NCBI RefSeq assembly: GCF_003112515.1
Contig: NZ_BEVZ01000002.1
Location: 620,001-684,000 of the forward strand
Source of the DNA: Streptomyces fragilis
GTDB taxonomy: Bacteria > Actinomycetota > Actinomycetes > Streptomycetales > Streptomycetaceae
Direction: 5' to 3'
Length of the DNA stretch: 64,000 nt
Below, one piece after another: positions 36,735 through 47,014 of the stretch. The position numbers and the translations under genes are program-made. The notes beneath the pieces are model-generated. The model saw only the letters and a list, made by a program, of their open reading frames with translations, had not been told where the DNA came from and did not search any database. How positions within the stretch are numbered: position 1 is the stretch's first letter; each line of letters opens with the position of its first letter.

Positions 36735-38026
36735 AACCCTCGACGGCCGACAACCGCCGCTTCGGCCCGGGCTTCTGGCGGCTCTGGACGGCGACCACCG
36801 TCTCCGGGCTGGGCGACGGCATCCGCATCTTCGCCCTGTCGGTGTACGCGGCCACCCTGACCAGCGACCCGGTCCACGTCTCGCTGGTGGCCGTGGCGGG
36901 CCAGCTCCCGTGGGTCCTCGTCGGACCCTTCAGCGGGACGCTCGTCGACATGGTCGACCGCTGGCGGATGCTGTGGATCTGCGACGCGGCCCGCTCCGCC
37001 GTGCTCGGCTGCTTCGTCCTGGCGATCCTCACCGGCCGGGCCGACATCGCCGTGGTCGTCGTCACCGCCTTCCTGCTGAGCGCCGTCGAGACGATGGCCG
37101 ACAACCTGTCCCAGGCCGTCGTGCCGGACGTCGCCGGCTCGCGCAGCCTCGACTCCGCCAACAGCAAGCTGCTGACCGGGCGGCTGGTCACCATGGAGTT
37201 CCTCGGCGCGCCCGTCGGGACCGCGCTGTTCGTGGTCGCGCACCTGCTTCCCTTCGGCCTGGCGACCTTCTGCTTCGCCGCGTCCACGGTCCTGATCCTC
37301 GGCGCCCGGCCCGGCGGCGCGACGGTCCCGCGGGCCCGCGTCACCCTGCGCGGCGTCGGCTCGCGGACCGCGGAAGGCGTCGCCTGGCTGTGGCGCCACC
37401 GCGTGCTGCGCTCGGTGTGCGCCATGGTCGCCCTGCTCAACGCCGCGGTGCTGGCCGTCCTCGCCGTCGCGGTGCTCTACGCCCTGCACGTCCTGCACGT
37501 CAGCGAGACCGTCTACGGACTGCTGCTCCTGGTCATCGCCGTGGGCGGCCTGCTCGGACTGCTGGTCTCCGAGCGCCTCGTCGTGAAGCTCGGCCGGGGC
37601 CGGACCCTCCAGCTGGCCCTCGCCCTGTGCCCGCCGGCCTTCGTCGTCGGCGGGCTCGCCTCCCACCCCCTGGCCGCCGCGGTCGCCCTGGCCCTCGTCG
37701 GCACCGGTGTCGCGCTGGTCAACGTCGTCACGACCACGCTGCGGCAGGTGCTCGTGCCGCCGGAGCGGTTCGGACAGGTGAGCGGCGCCTACCGGCTCGT
37801 CGTCAACGGCCTCTCCCCGCTGGGCGGCCTCGGCGGCGGACTGCTCGCCGACCGGCTGGGTCTGCGCGCCCCCTTCTTCGCGGCCGCCGTGCTGCTCGCC
37901 GTGTGTGCCGTCGCCTCGCTGACCCTCCTGTCCGACCGGGCCCTCGACGCGTCGCCGCAGGAGGCCGACGAACCCGGACCCCACGGCCCCTCGGGCCTCC
38001 CCGCAGCAGAAACGGCCTCCCCGTGA
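36731..38026 (+). CDS. MFS transporter (product efflux/self-resistance)
   Basis: This 431-aa integral membrane protein has about 12 hydrophobic segments, typical of the drug-exporting MFS_3 type (start KPSTADNRRFGPGFWRLWTATT). It overlaps the oxygenase stop by 4 nt (GTGA) and the peptidase start by 4 nt, so it is tightly coupled in the operon. Export of the lipopeptide is the likely role. Confidence 0.85.
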   Translation: MKPSTADNRRFGPGFWRLWTATTVSGLGDGIRIFALSVYAATLTSDPVHVSLVAVAGQLPWVLVGPFSGTLVDMVDRWRMLWICDAARSAVLGCFVLAILTGRADIAVVVVTAFLLSAVETMADNLSQAVVPDVAGSRSLDSANSKLLTGRLVTMEFLGAPVGTALFVVAHLLPFGLATFCFAASTVLILGARPGGATVPRARVTLRGVGSRTAEGVAWLWRHRVLRSVCAMVALLNAAVLAVLAVAVLYALHVLHVSETVYGLLLLVIAVGGLLGLLVSERLVVKLGRGRTLQLALALCPPAFVVGGLASHPLAAAVALALVGTGVALVNVVTTTLRQVLVPPERFGQVSGAYRLVVNGLSPLGGLGGGLLADRLGLRAPFFAAAVLLAVCAVASLTLLSDRALDASPQEADEPGPHGPSGLPAAETASP

Positions 38027-40395
38027 ACCTTCGAACGATCCCGCCCGCACCGGTCGCGCCGACCGGCCCGGACGCCCGCGGGCCCGGGCCCGCGGGCCCG
38101 CGGCCACGCCGGCTGCCCGCCGTGGCACTGCTCCTCGCCGTCGTCCTGGCCGCCCTCCTCCCGGTGTTCCACCTGGAGCGCACCCCCGCCCCGGCGCCCG
38201 CGGACGCGTCGGCCACCGCGTTCTCCGCGACCCGCGCCCAGGAGCACGTGGAGCGCATCGCCTCCGCCCCCCGGCCGGTCGGCTCGGCCGCCCACGCCCG
38301 TGTGCGCGACAACCTCCTGCGGGAGCTGAGGGAACTGGGACTGAAGCCGGTGGTCCACCGGGGGGTCGGGTTCGACACCACCTCAGGCGCGGCCATGGCG
38401 GCGCCGGTCGAGAACATCGAGGCCACGCTGCCCGGCGCGGACCCGACCGGCCGGGTGCTGCTCGTGGCGCACTACGACTCCGTCGAGACCGGCCCCGGAG
38501 CCACCGACGACGGACACGGGGTCGCGTCCCTGCTGGAGATCGCCCGGGCGCTGCGCGCCGGGCCCGCCCCGCGCAACGACGTCACCCTCCTCCTCACCGA
38601 CGGTGAGGAGCTGGGCATGATCGGCGCCCACGCCTACACGGACGCCGGCCGGCTCGGCGACGCGGACCGCACCGTCGTCCTCAACCTCGAGGGGCGGGGC
38701 TCCGCGGGACGCGTGGTGATGTTCGAGACCGGGGCGCACAGCGCCGGCCTCGTCCCGGCGCTCACCGACCGCGTGCCCGTCACCACGTCGCTCGCCTACG
38801 AGGTGTACCGGCTGCTCCCCAACAACACCGACTTCAGCGTCTTCCGCGAGGCGGGCGCGACCGGCATGAACTTCGCGACCGTCGACGGCTCGGCGAACTA
38901 CGACAACCCCACCGACGACCTCGCCCACGCGAGCGAGGCCTCGCTGCAGGACATGGGCGACACGGCCCTCGCCGCGACCCGCCGGCTCGGCGCCGCCGAC
39001 ATCCCGGCGATCCGCAAGGCCGACGCCGCCACCTACTTCACCCTGGGCGGGACGCTGGTGCGCTACCCCGCCGGCCTGGTCCTGCCGCTGGCGGCCGGCG
39101 CCCTGGCCGCCTGCGCCGCGGCCACGCTGTTCGCCGCGCGGCGCCGCCGGGTGCGCGTCCGCGCGGTGCTGACCGGCGCCGCCACCGTCCCGGTGCCGCT
39201 GCTCGCCGCCGCCGCGGTCGGCTGGGCCGGCTGGCACCTGCTCGGGCTGCTCCGCCCGGACCTCACCGGCTTCAGCTTCGGCGACAGCTACCGGTCCGAG
39301 CTCACCGCCACCGGACTCGCGGCGCTCACCGCCGCGGCGGTGTGGACGTGGGCCGCGGTCGTGCGCCGCCGGCGCGGCGCCCTGGAACTCGGCGCGGCGG
39401 TCACCCTCTGGCTGACCCTGCTGACGCTGCTCACCGCCGTGTTCCTGCCCGGCGCCTCCTACCTCTTCCTGTGGCCCGCGCTGACCGGGGCGGCCGGCCT
39501 CGCCCTGGGCGCCCGTCTCCCCGAGGAGTCCCCGTGGCGCGGCCCCTGCTCCGCGCTGGCCGCCGTCCCCGCCGCCGCGCTGCTGGCCCCCGTCGCCCTC
39601 CTGCTGTTCCGGACGGTGGGGCTGGCGCTCGTCCTGGTCCCGCTGGTGCTGCTCGCACTGCTCGCGCTCACCGCGGTGGCGCCGTTCACCGGCCGGGCCC
39701 GCGGCCGTTCCCTGGCCCTGCGGGCAGGCCTCGCCTCGCTGGTCGCCGTGGCCGTCACCGCCGCCGGAGCGGTCCGCGACGGCGTCGACGCCAGGCACCC
39801 CGCGCAGGTCAGCCTGCTGTACACGGTGGACGACGGCGGCCGGGCCCGCTGGGTGAGCAGCGGGCGCGGCGCCCACGAGTGGGCCGACGCCCACGTCCCG
39901 GACGGACCGAGGGTGCTGGAGGACGAGTTCCCCGAGCTGCGCGACCCCGTGGAGTGGCGGACCGGCACCGCGCCCGCCGCCACGGTGGCCACGCCCACCC
40001 TGAAGGTCCTGGGCACCCGCCGGATTGGTGACGACCGCGAGGTCACGATGGTCCTGGGCGCCACCGGCGGCACCGCCACCCAGCTCATGCTGTACGCGGA
40101 CACCCGCAGCGCCACGGTGGAGGGCGCCACGGTCGGCGGCCGGACCCTGCCGGGCGGCGACAACCGGATCTCCGCCGACGGCCGGTGGACCTGGGGCTTC
40201 CTCCACGCGGCGCCCCCCGCGGAAGGGGTCCGGCTCACCCTGAGGATCTCCGGGGACGGCCCGCTGGCGCTGCGGCTGCTGGCCAGGTCTCCCGGTTTCC
40301 CCGCCGGCACCCTCGCCGGGGACAAGCCGCGCACCGTCACCTGGGCGGCCCGTTCCTCCGGCTACACGCTCGCCGCCAAGGCCTTCACGATCTGA
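38023..40395 (+). CDS. Membrane-bound M28 family zinc peptidase
   Basis: This 790-aa protein has an N-terminal membrane anchor (about residues 30-50) and an extracytoplasmic M28 aminopeptidase domain (about 60-340). The domain shows metal and catalytic motifs LVAHYDSVETGPGATDDGHG, LLTDGEELGMIGAHA and VLNLEGRGS. Some eight transmembrane segments (about 345-570) and a C-terminal exposed beta-rich domain follow. The layout is like ER metallopeptidase 1. Coupled to the exporter, it could trim an exported pro-peptide, or degrade or activate the compound outside the membrane. No substrate evidence is visible. Confidence 0.88.
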   Translation: MNLRTIPPAPVAPTGPDARGPGPAGPRPRRLPAVALLLAVVLAALLPVFHLERTPAPAPADASATAFSATRAQEHVERIASAPRPVGSAAHARVRDNLLRELRELGLKPVVHRGVGFDTTSGAAMAAPVENIEATLPGADPTGRVLLVAHYDSVETGPGATDDGHGVASLLEIARALRAGPAPRNDVTLLLTDGEELGMIGAHAYTDAGRLGDADRTVVLNLEGRGSAGRVVMFETGAHSAGLVPALTDRVPVTTSLAYEVYRLLPNNTDFSVFREAGATGMNFATVDGSANYDNPTDDLAHASEASLQDMGDTALAATRRLGAADIPAIRKADAATYFTLGGTLVRYPAGLVLPLAAGALAACAAATLFAARRRRVRVRAVLTGAATVPVPLLAAAAVGWAGWHLLGLLRPDLTGFSFGDSYRSELTATGLAALTAAAVWTWAAVVRRRRGALELGAAVTLWLTLLTLLTAVFLPGASYLFLWPALTGAAGLALGARLPEESPWRGPCSALAAVPAAALLAPVALLLFRTVGLALVLVPLVLLALLALTAVAPFTGRARGRSLALRAGLASLVAVAVTAAGAVRDGVDARHPAQVSLLYTVDDGGRARWVSSGRGAHEWADAHVPDGPRVLEDEFPELRDPVEWRTGTAPAATVATPTLKVLGTRRIGDDREVTMVLGATGGTATQLMLYADTRSATVEGATVGGRTLPGGDNRISADGRWTWGFLHAAPPAEGVRLTLRISGDGPLALRLLARSPGFPAGTLAGDKPRTVTWAARSSGYTLAAKAFTI

Positions 40396-40476
40396 CCCCG
40401 CGCCCGGGCAGCACCGCCCCGGCGCCCCCAACCCGTGCCGCACGGCACCGTCACCCCGTCAGAGGAGAGGTTCACC

Positions 40477-40656
40477 ATGCAGGAGAAGCAGGACTACCAG
40501 GTCGTCGTCAACGTCGAGGAGCAGTACTCGATCTGGCGGGACGGCAGGGAACTGCCGGCCGGCTGGCGCGGCGCGGGCTTCGCCGGGACCAAGGAGGAGT
40601 GCCTCGCCCACATCGACGAGGTGTGGACGGACATGCGGCCCCTCAGCGCCCGCTGA
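40477..40656 (+). CDS. MbtH-like NRPS accessory protein
   Basis: This 59-aa protein carries the MbtH signature: [28 protein letters not shown] and TDMRPLS. These proteins bind and activate A domains, and at least one A domain here probably needs it. It starts 81 nt after the peptidase stop with AGAGGAGAGG upstream and is the last + gene before a terminator. Its length is slightly below the usual 65-70 aa. Confidence 0.96.
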   Translation: MQEKQDYQVVVNVEEQYSIWRDGRELPAGWRGAGFAGTKEECLAHIDEVWTDMRPLSAR

Positions 40657-40682
40657 CCCGGCCGACGACGGGACCGTACGGA

Positions 40683-40736
40683 GGAGGGAGCGGCCGCGGC
40701 ACCGGAATCGCATCCGGTGCCGCGGCCGCTCCCTCC
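40683..40736. terminator. Bidirectional terminator, 24-bp stem
   Basis: A perfect inverted repeat, 40683-40706 against 40713-40736, has a 6-nt loop (ATCGCA). It lies between the converging mbtH (+) and hotdog thioesterase (-) genes, 26 and 22 nt from their stops. Confidence 0.9.
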
Positions 40737-40758
40737 CGGCGTGCGGCGGCCCCGCCCG

Positions 40759-41493
40759 TCAGCGCACCGTGGCGAGGTCGACGGCGATCCACAGGGCGGA
40801 CGCCTTGGCGAGCAGGGTGCCGGTGCGGCCGTCGTACAGGGCGGTGGTGTTGAGCGCCGTCCGCTCCTCCGTCCGCTCCAGCTCGGCCACGACCACACAG
40901 GTTTGCCCGGCCGGCGGGAGGGCGCGGATCTCGGCGGTCATCCGGCCGAGCAGCCGTGGCCGCCGCACCGGATCCGTCGTCCAGCCGCCCGGGCAGTCCA
41001 GGGCGCTCCACACGATCTCCGGAGGCACCAGGCCGTCGGACCCGGCCGACCACGGCGCGGGCGTCCAGGTGCAGGCCACGGTGTACGGCCGCCCCTCCAC
41101 CGGGCCCGGCCGCAGGCCCAGCCCCGTCCCCGGGCGCTGCGTACCGCAGGCGAAACAGGTGGGGAACGGGTGGCCGGATCCGTCGAACGCGGCCTGCGCC
41201 CGCCCGGCCTGTTCGACCGTCACCGGCGCCGGGTCGGGGATCTCCCCGTGGGCTGACGCCACCGAGGCGACCACGTCCTCGCCGTGCCACGCGTGGCCGC
41301 GCCGCCCCGCGACCCGGTACTCCAGCGGGGTGTCCAGCGGCACGGGCAGGTGCAGCGTCACCGCGGCGGGACCGGTGAGGTGCCCGGCAGCCTCCGCGAG
41401 GCCGGCCAGGGTGCCGCACGCGTAACCCCCGTTGGCGCTGGCCGGCGGACCGTGGAACACCGGGTCGATGCTGAACGTGGACATCACGGACAC
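40759..41493 (-). CDS. Hotdog-fold thioesterase-like protein
   Basis: This 244-aa protein appears to hold two hotdog halves (N-terminal HGPPASANGGYACGTLAGLA and C-terminal ALNTTALYDGRTGTLLAKAS), as in acyl-CoA thioesterase-like proteins. A Cys pair motif FPTCFACGTQRPGTGLGLRP in the middle marks this subfamily. It might release or trim the fatty acid used by the FAAL. It diverges from the FAAL-NRPS gene and shares its promoter region. GTG 41493 has GAGGAG upstream; ATG 41484 is the alternative. Confidence 0.75.
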   Translation of the reverse strand: MSVMSTFSIDPVFHGPPASANGGYACGTLAGLAEAAGHLTGPAAVTLHLPVPLDTPLEYRVAGRRGHAWHGEDVVASVASAHGEIPDPAPVTVEQAGRAQAAFDGSGHPFPTCFACGTQRPGTGLGLRPGPVEGRPYTVACTWTPAPWSAGSDGLVPPEIVWSALDCPGGWTTDPVRRPRLLGRMTAEIRALPPAGQTCVVVAELERTEERTALNTTALYDGRTGTLLAKASALWIAVDLATVR

Positions 41494-41581
41494 AGGACAT
41501 CTCCTCGACGACGCTCGGATGCTGCCCCGACCCTAGGGTCGCCTCCGCCCGCGGCCACCCCCCGACATGGGTCCACCGACT

Positions 41582-41599
41582 GTCAGGAGTGCTCCCGAC
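41582..41599 (+). promoter_or_regulatory. Cluster dyad upstream of the FAAL-NRPS gene
   Basis: It reads GTCAGG-AGTGCT-CCCGAC followed by TACTGG, 98 nt before ATG 41698. A second short dyad CTGGC-GTGTT-GCCAG follows at 41611-41625. The 204-nt spacer also serves the hotdog gene. Confidence 0.65.
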
Positions 41600-41697
41600 T
41601 ACTGGCTGACCTGGCGTGTTGCCAGGCTGTCGGATTGTTCACGGGCGTGCCTGCGCTGAGCGCCCGGCAGCCGGAGGTTCGGACGACAGAGGTGCTG

Positions 41698-44600
41698 ATG
41701 ACCGAGATTCGCCCCACGCCGGGCAGCTGGATCGACCTGCTCGCCGACACCGCGGCGCGCGCCCCCGACCGGGTGGCGTTCCGTTACCTGGCCGACGGCG
41801 AGACGCCGGCCGGTGAGCTGACGTACGCCGGGCTGGACGCCGGAGCGCGAGCCGTCGCGGCGCGCCTGCAGGCCCTCGGCCTGGCGGGCCGTGAGGTGGT
41901 GCTCCTCTACCCGTCCGGCCTCGACTACGTCACCGCCTTCTTCGGCTGCCTCTACGCCGGCGCCGTCGCGGTCCCCGCCTATCCGCCCACCCGGCAGCCG
42001 CGCTCCCTGGCGCGGATCGTCGGAATCGTGCGGGACTGCGGGGCCGGCACCGTGCTGACGACGACCGCCTTCGCGGCGAAGCTCGGCTCCCGGATGCCCG
42101 CGGCGGCGGAGCTGCGCGTCGTCACCACGGACGACGTGCCGTCGGACGAGGCGGAGCTGTGGAGCCGGCCCGGAGCCGGCGCCGACACCCTGGCGTTCAT
42201 CCAGTACACCTCCGGCTCCACCAGCAGCCCGCGCGGCGTCCTGCTCACGCACGGCAACCTGCTGTCCAACGCCGCCGTCACCCAGCGCCTGTTCCGCACC
42301 GGCGAGGACACCCGGATCGTGTCCTGGCTGCCCATGTACCACGACATGGGACTGATCGGTTCGGTCCTCGGCACGGTCCACAGCGGCGGCAGCTGCGTCC
42401 TGATGTCGCCCTCGGCGTTCGCCCAGCGGCCCGGGCGCTGGCTGGAGGCGATCAGCCGGTTCGGCGCGACCGCGAGCGGCGCGCCCAACTTCGCCTACGA
42501 CCTGTGCGTCGACCGGACGGGCCCCGAGGAGCGGGCCCTGCTCGACCTCGGCTCCTGGGAGGTCGCCTTCAACGGCGCGGAGCCGCTGCGGCCGTCCACG
42601 CTGCGGCGGTTCGCCGACGCGTTCGCCGGCAGCGGCTTCCGGGCCGAGGCGTTCACCCCGTGCTACGGCCTGGCCGAGGCGACGCTGCTGGTGACGGGCA
42701 AGCGGTGGGGCACCGCCGCGGCCGTGGACGGTGCGCCGCCCTCGGGCGGCGCACCGGTGGTGTCCAGCGGGATCCCCGCCGACGACGTCCGCGTCGAGAT
42801 CGTCGACGCGGCCACCCGCCGCCCCGCGGACCCCGGCGCCGTCGGGGAGATCTGGGTCGGCTCACCGGGCGCGGCCCGGGGCTACCTGGGGCACCCCGAG
42901 CTGAGCGAGGCCACGTTCGGCGCCACCCTCGACGGGACTTCCGGGCCGCGGTTCCTGCGCACCGGCGACCTCGGATACCTCGCCGACGGCGAACTCCACG
43001 TGGTGGGCCGCCTGAAGGACCTGGTCATCGTCCGCGGACGCAACCACTACCCGCAGGACGTCGAGCAGACGGTCGAGCTGAGCCACGAGGCGTTCCGTCC
43101 CGGCGGCGGAGCGGTCTTCTCCGTCACCGTCGGCGCGACGGAACACCTCGCCCTGGTGCACGAGATCGACCGCGGCTTCGAGGGCGATCTGGCCGAGGTG
43201 GTGACGGCGGCACGCGCCGCCGTCGCGGCCGAGCACCGGGTGCGGCCGCACACGGTGGTGCTGATCCGCGCGGGCTCGCTGCCCCGCACGTCCAGCGGCA
43301 AGGTCCAGCGCGGGGCGTGCCGGGCGGAACTCCTGGCCGGCTCGCTCAAGGTCCTGCTGGCCGACCACGACGACGACCGCGCTCCGGACACCGGCCACGC
43401 CGAGGCACCGGGCCGGCCGGACACCGGGCCCGCGGACCCCGGAGCGCCGGTCGCGGTGCCGCCGGACGTCACGGCGCCGACGGGGTCCGGTGCGGCGGCG
43501 GACGCCGGGGAGGAGGCGCGGATCCTGGGCTTCCTGCGCGAGCAGGTCGCCCTGATCCTCCGGCGGGAGGACGTCGTACCCGACCGGCCCCTCCTCGAAC
43601 TGGGGCTGGACTCCCTCGGCACGGTCGACCTCCAGCACCGCATCGCGGGAGAACTGGGCCTCGCCGTCGACCTGGAGGAGGAACTGACCTCCACCCTGAC
43701 CGAACTCGCCGCCTCGCTCGCCGCCCGCCCGCGGGTGACGGCGGGGCAGTCCCGCCCGTCGCGCGCCGACGGCCCCGCGGCCACCGGCGACCGGTCCCCG
43801 ACCCCCGCCCAGCAGGCCCAGTGGCTCGGCCACCGTCTCGCCCCCGACAGCACGGCCCAGGTGATCGCGGCCGCCGTCGCGGTCCGGGGAGCCCTCGACG
43901 CCGACGCGCTGCACCGGGCACTGGACGCCGCGGCGGCCCGCCACCCCGGCCTGCGCACCACCTTCCACGCCACCGCCGAGGGCCCCGTCGCCCGCGTCCA
44001 CGAGCAGCTGCGCCCGGAATTCGCCCGGCACGACGCGACGACCACGGACCCGGCGTCCCTGGACCGGGAACTCGCCCGGGCCGCCTACCGCCCCTTCGAC
44101 CTCGAACACGGCCCCCTGCTGCGCGCGGCCGTGTTCACCCTCGCCGAGGACGACCACCGGCTGGTCCTCGCGGTGCACCACGCCGCCGCCGACCTGTGGT
44201 CCCTCGAGGTGCTCCTCGCCGACCTCGACCGGCTCTACCCGGCCGCCCTCGCGGGGCGGGCACTCGACGCCGGCGTCGTCGACGAGGCCCCCCGCACGCC
44301 GGAGGGGGCCGAATGCGAACGCCTGCTGGAGTACTGGAAGGGGCAGCTCGCCGGCGCGCCCACCCTGCTGCCGCTGCCGGCGGACCTGCCCCGGACGGAC
44401 CGGCGGCGCCTGCGCGGCGCGGCCGAACCGTTCCGCCTCGGCCCGCGGACGACCGCCCGGATCACCGCCCTCGCCGCCGCCCGGGGCACGACGCGCTACA
44501 CCGTGCTGCTCGCCGCGTACCAGGTGCTCCTGGCCCGGCTCACCGGCCGGCGCGACCTGCTGGTCGCCACGCCCGTCCACGGCCGCGCCGGCCCGCGCCA

Positions 44601-47013
44601 GGCGGCCTCCGTCGCCCTGTACGCCGACATGATCCCGCTGCGCGGGCGGATCCGCGACGACGAGGACTTCGCCGCCCTGCTGCGGCGCACCCACGAGACC
44701 GTCCGCTCCGGGATCGCCCACGCGGGGCTCGGGATCTCCTCGATCGCCGGGCAGCTCGCGCCGGAACGCGCCCCGGGCCGCCCCGCCCTCGCGCAGGCGG
44801 TGTTCACCCTGCACCGGCCGGTCGGCCGGCACGGCGCCCTCCTCGCCGCCTGCGCGCTCGGACTGCCCGGCCCCGGCGGCGCGCTCGGAGAGCTGGCCCT
44901 GGAGCCGGTGCCCTTCACCCCGCCGGCCGGCCAGTTCGAGACCGGCGTGACCCTGGCCGAGATCGACGGCGAGCTGCACGGCGCACTGCACTACGACACC
45001 GACCTGTTCCTGCCCGGGACCGCCCGGGACTGGGCCGACCGGTTCGTGGCCCTGCTGGAGCAGGTGACCGCCGACCCCGCCACCCCGCAGGCCGACCTGC
45101 TCGGCGACCGGCCCGCGCCGGCGCCGGCCCCGGCCGCCGAGGAGCCCCGGCGACTGCGCCCGGTGCACGAGATGTTCGCCGAGCGGGCGGCCGTCGCGCC
45201 GCACCGCACCGCGGTGGTCTGGGAGGGCGGGGAGCTCACCTACCGCGAACTCGACGTCCGCGCCAACCGGCTGGCCCACCGGCTGATCGCCGAGGGCGTC
45301 GGACCGGAGAGCATGGTCGGCATCTGCCTGCCGAGGTCCCCGGAACTGGTGGTCGCCGTGCTCGCGGTCGCCAAGGCGGGCGGCGCCTACGTGCCCCTCG
45401 ACCCCGCCCACCCGGCCGAACGGATCCGTCACGTCCTCGACGACACCGCACCGCGGGTCCTGGTGAGCACCGCGACCGCCGCCACCCGGCTCCCCGCGTT
45501 CGACGCCGCCCTGGTCGACCTCGACGCGGAGGCCGACGCCCTGGCGGGGATGCCGGAGGACGACCCGGGCGTTCCGGGCGACCTCGACCGGCTGGCGTAC
45601 GTCATCCACACCTCCGGCTCCAGCGGCCGCCCCAAGGGCGTCCTCGTCCCGTGCCGCGGGGTGGCCAACCTCTTCGCCGGCGGTGACTTCCGGTTCGACC
45701 ACACCGACGTGTGGACGCTCTTCCACTCGTACACCTTCGACTTCTCGGTGTGGGAGCTCTGGGGCCCGCTGGTGCACGGCGGCCGCCTGGTCGTCGTGCC
45801 GACGGAGGCGACCCTGTCGCCACCCGCCTTCTGGGACCTGGTCAAGGAGCGGCGGGTCACCGTCCTGAACCAGACCCCCGCCGTGTTCGCCGAACTGACC
45901 GCGGCGGCACCGGAGCGGCTCGCCGGCCTCGACCTGCGGCACGTCGTCTTCGGCGGGGAGAAGCTCGAGGCCGGACAGCTCGCCGTGTGGCGGGCCCACG
46001 GCGACCCCGCGACCCGCCTGGTGAACATGTACGGCATCACCGAGATCACCGTGCACGCCACCTACGGCCCGCTCACCGGGCACGACCCCGACGCGCAGCC
46101 GCCGCTCGGCGGCCCGCTGCCCGGATGCGACCTGCACCTCCTCGACGAGGAGGGCCGGCCCGTCGGGACGGGGGAGCCGGGCGAGATCTGCGTGGGCGGC
46201 CACGGGGTCGCCCGCGGCTACCTCGGACGGCCGGCCCTCACCGCCGAACGCTTCGTCCCGCACCCGCACCGCCCGGGGCAGCGCCTGTACCGCTCCGGCG
46301 ACCTGGGAAGGCTCGGCCCGGACGGAACCCTGGAGTACCTCGGCCGGGCCGACGACCAGGTGAAGATCCGCGGCCACCGGATCGAGCCCGGCGAGATCAC
46401 CGCCGTCCTGCGGACGCACCCCGGCCTGCGCGACGCCTGCGTGCTCGCGGACCGTGACGCCCGCGGGCAGGTCCGGCTGACCGGGTACGTCGTGCCGGAC
46501 GGCCCCCGGGTGCCGGTGGCGGACCTGCGCTCCCACCTGCGCGACCGGCTCCCCGAGTACCTCGTGCCGGGCGCGTTCCGCTCGCTGGAGGCCCTGCCGC
46601 TGACCGGGAACGGCAAGATCGACCGCCGGGCGCTGCTCGCCCTCGACGTGGGGCCGGCCCGCGGCGACGCACCGGCCACCCCGACGGAGCTGGAGGTCGG
46701 CCGGATGGTCGACGAGCTGATCGGCGCCACCGGGACCGGGCGCGACGACGACCTCTTCGCGCTCGGCTGGCACTCGCTGCTGATGGCCCGGCTCTCGCTG
46801 CGCGTCGAGGAGCGTTTCGGGGTCAGGATCCCGCTCCAGGAACTGTTCACCGCGCCCACCGTCGCGCGGATCGCCGCGGCGGCCGACGAGGCCCTCGCCC
46901 GCCGGGCCGCGCCCGCCGCGCCGGCCGGCGGCATCGCCCGGGCGGACCGGTCACGCTACGCGGCCCCCGCTTCGCCGTCCGGCCGCCTGCGACTGCCCGA
47001 CTCCTTCCGCTGA
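41698..47013 (+). CDS. Loading NRPS: FAAL-T-Cs-A(Thr)-T
   Basis: This 1771-aa enzyme starts the lipopeptide. A fatty acyl-AMP ligase (1-590; YTSGST, WLPMYHDMGLIG) activates a fatty acid onto the first carrier (LGLDSL near 636). A starter-type C domain (about 700-1110, HHAAADLWS with Leu for the usual Gly) acylates the first amino acid. The A domain (about 1150-1645) is complete, including NGKIDR. My hand-read code is D-F-W-N-V-G-M-V-H-K, essentially the classic threonine code. The last carrier has LGWHSL near 1689. There is no epimerase. The predicted output is N-acyl-threonyl-S-carrier, passed to the next gene. ATG 41698 follows AGAGG. Confidence 0.95.
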   Translation: MTEIRPTPGSWIDLLADTAARAPDRVAFRYLADGETPAGELTYAGLDAGARAVAARLQALGLAGREVVLLYPSGLDYVTAFFGCLYAGAVAVPAYPPTRQPRSLARIVGIVRDCGAGTVLTTTAFAAKLGSRMPAAAELRVVTTDDVPSDEAELWSRPGAGADTLAFIQYTSGSTSSPRGVLLTHGNLLSNAAVTQRLFRTGEDTRIVSWLPMYHDMGLIGSVLGTVHSGGSCVLMSPSAFAQRPGRWLEAISRFGATASGAPNFAYDLCVDRTGPEERALLDLGSWEVAFNGAEPLRPSTLRRFADAFAGSGFRAEAFTPCYGLAEATLLVTGKRWGTAAAVDGAPPSGGAPVVSSGIPADDVRVEIVDAATRRPADPGAVGEIWVGSPGAARGYLGHPELSEATFGATLDGTSGPRFLRTGDLGYLADGELHVVGRLKDLVIVRGRNHYPQDVEQTVELSHEAFRPGGGAVFSVTVGATEHLALVHEIDRGFEGDLAEVVTAARAAVAAEHRVRPHTVVLIRAGSLPRTSSGKVQRGACRAELLAGSLKVLLADHDDDRAPDTGHAEAPGRPDTGPADPGAPVAVPPDVTAPTGSGAAADAGEEARILGFLREQVALILRREDVVPDRPLLELGLDSLGTVDLQHRIAGELGLAVDLEEELTSTLTELAASLAARPRVTAGQSRPSRADGPAATGDRSPTPAQQAQWLGHRLAPDSTAQVIAAAVAVRGALDADALHRALDAAAARHPGLRTTFHATAEGPVARVHEQLRPEFARHDATTTDPASLDRELARAAYRPFDLEHGPLLRAAVFTLAEDDHRLVLAVHHAAADLWSLEVLLADLDRLYPAALAGRALDAGVVDEAPRTPEGAECERLLEYWKGQLAGAPTLLPLPADLPRTDRRRLRGAAEPFRLGPRTTARITALAAARGTTRYTVLLAAYQVLLARLTGRRDLLVATPVHGRAGPRQAASVALYADMIPLRGRIRDDEDFAALLRRTHETVRSGIAHAGLGISSIAGQLAPERAPGRPALAQAVFTLHRPVGRHGALLAACALGLPGPGGALGELALEPVPFTPPAGQFETGVTLAEIDGELHGALHYDTDLFLPGTARDWADRFVALLEQVTADPATPQADLLGDRPAPAPAPAAEEPRRLRPVHEMFAERAAVAPHRTAVVWEGGELTYRELDVRANRLAHRLIAEGVGPESMVGICLPRSPELVVAVLAVAKAGGAYVPLDPAHPAERIRHVLDDTAPRVLVSTATAATRLPAFDAALVDLDAEADALAGMPEDDPGVPGDLDRLAYVIHTSGSSGRPKGVLVPCRGVANLFAGGDFRFDHTDVWTLFHSYTFDFSVWELWGPLVHGGRLVVVPTEATLSPPAFWDLVKERRVTVLNQTPAVFAELTAAAPERLAGLDLRHVVFGGEKLEAGQLAVWRAHGDPATRLVNMYGITEITVHATYGPLTGHDPDAQPPLGGPLPGCDLHLLDEEGRPVGTGEPGEICVGGHGVARGYLGRPALTAERFVPHPHRPGQRLYRSGDLGRLGPDGTLEYLGRADDQVKIRGHRIEPGEITAVLRTHPGLRDACVLADRDARGQVRLTGYVVPDGPRVPVADLRSHLRDRLPEYLVPGAFRSLEALPLTGNGKIDRRALLALDVGPARGDAPATPTELEVGRMVDELIGATGTGRDDDLFALGWHSLLMARLSLRVEERFGVRIPLQELFTAPTVARIAAAADEALARRAAPAAPAGGIARADRSRYAAPASPSGRLRLPDSFR

Positions 47014-47014
47014 A

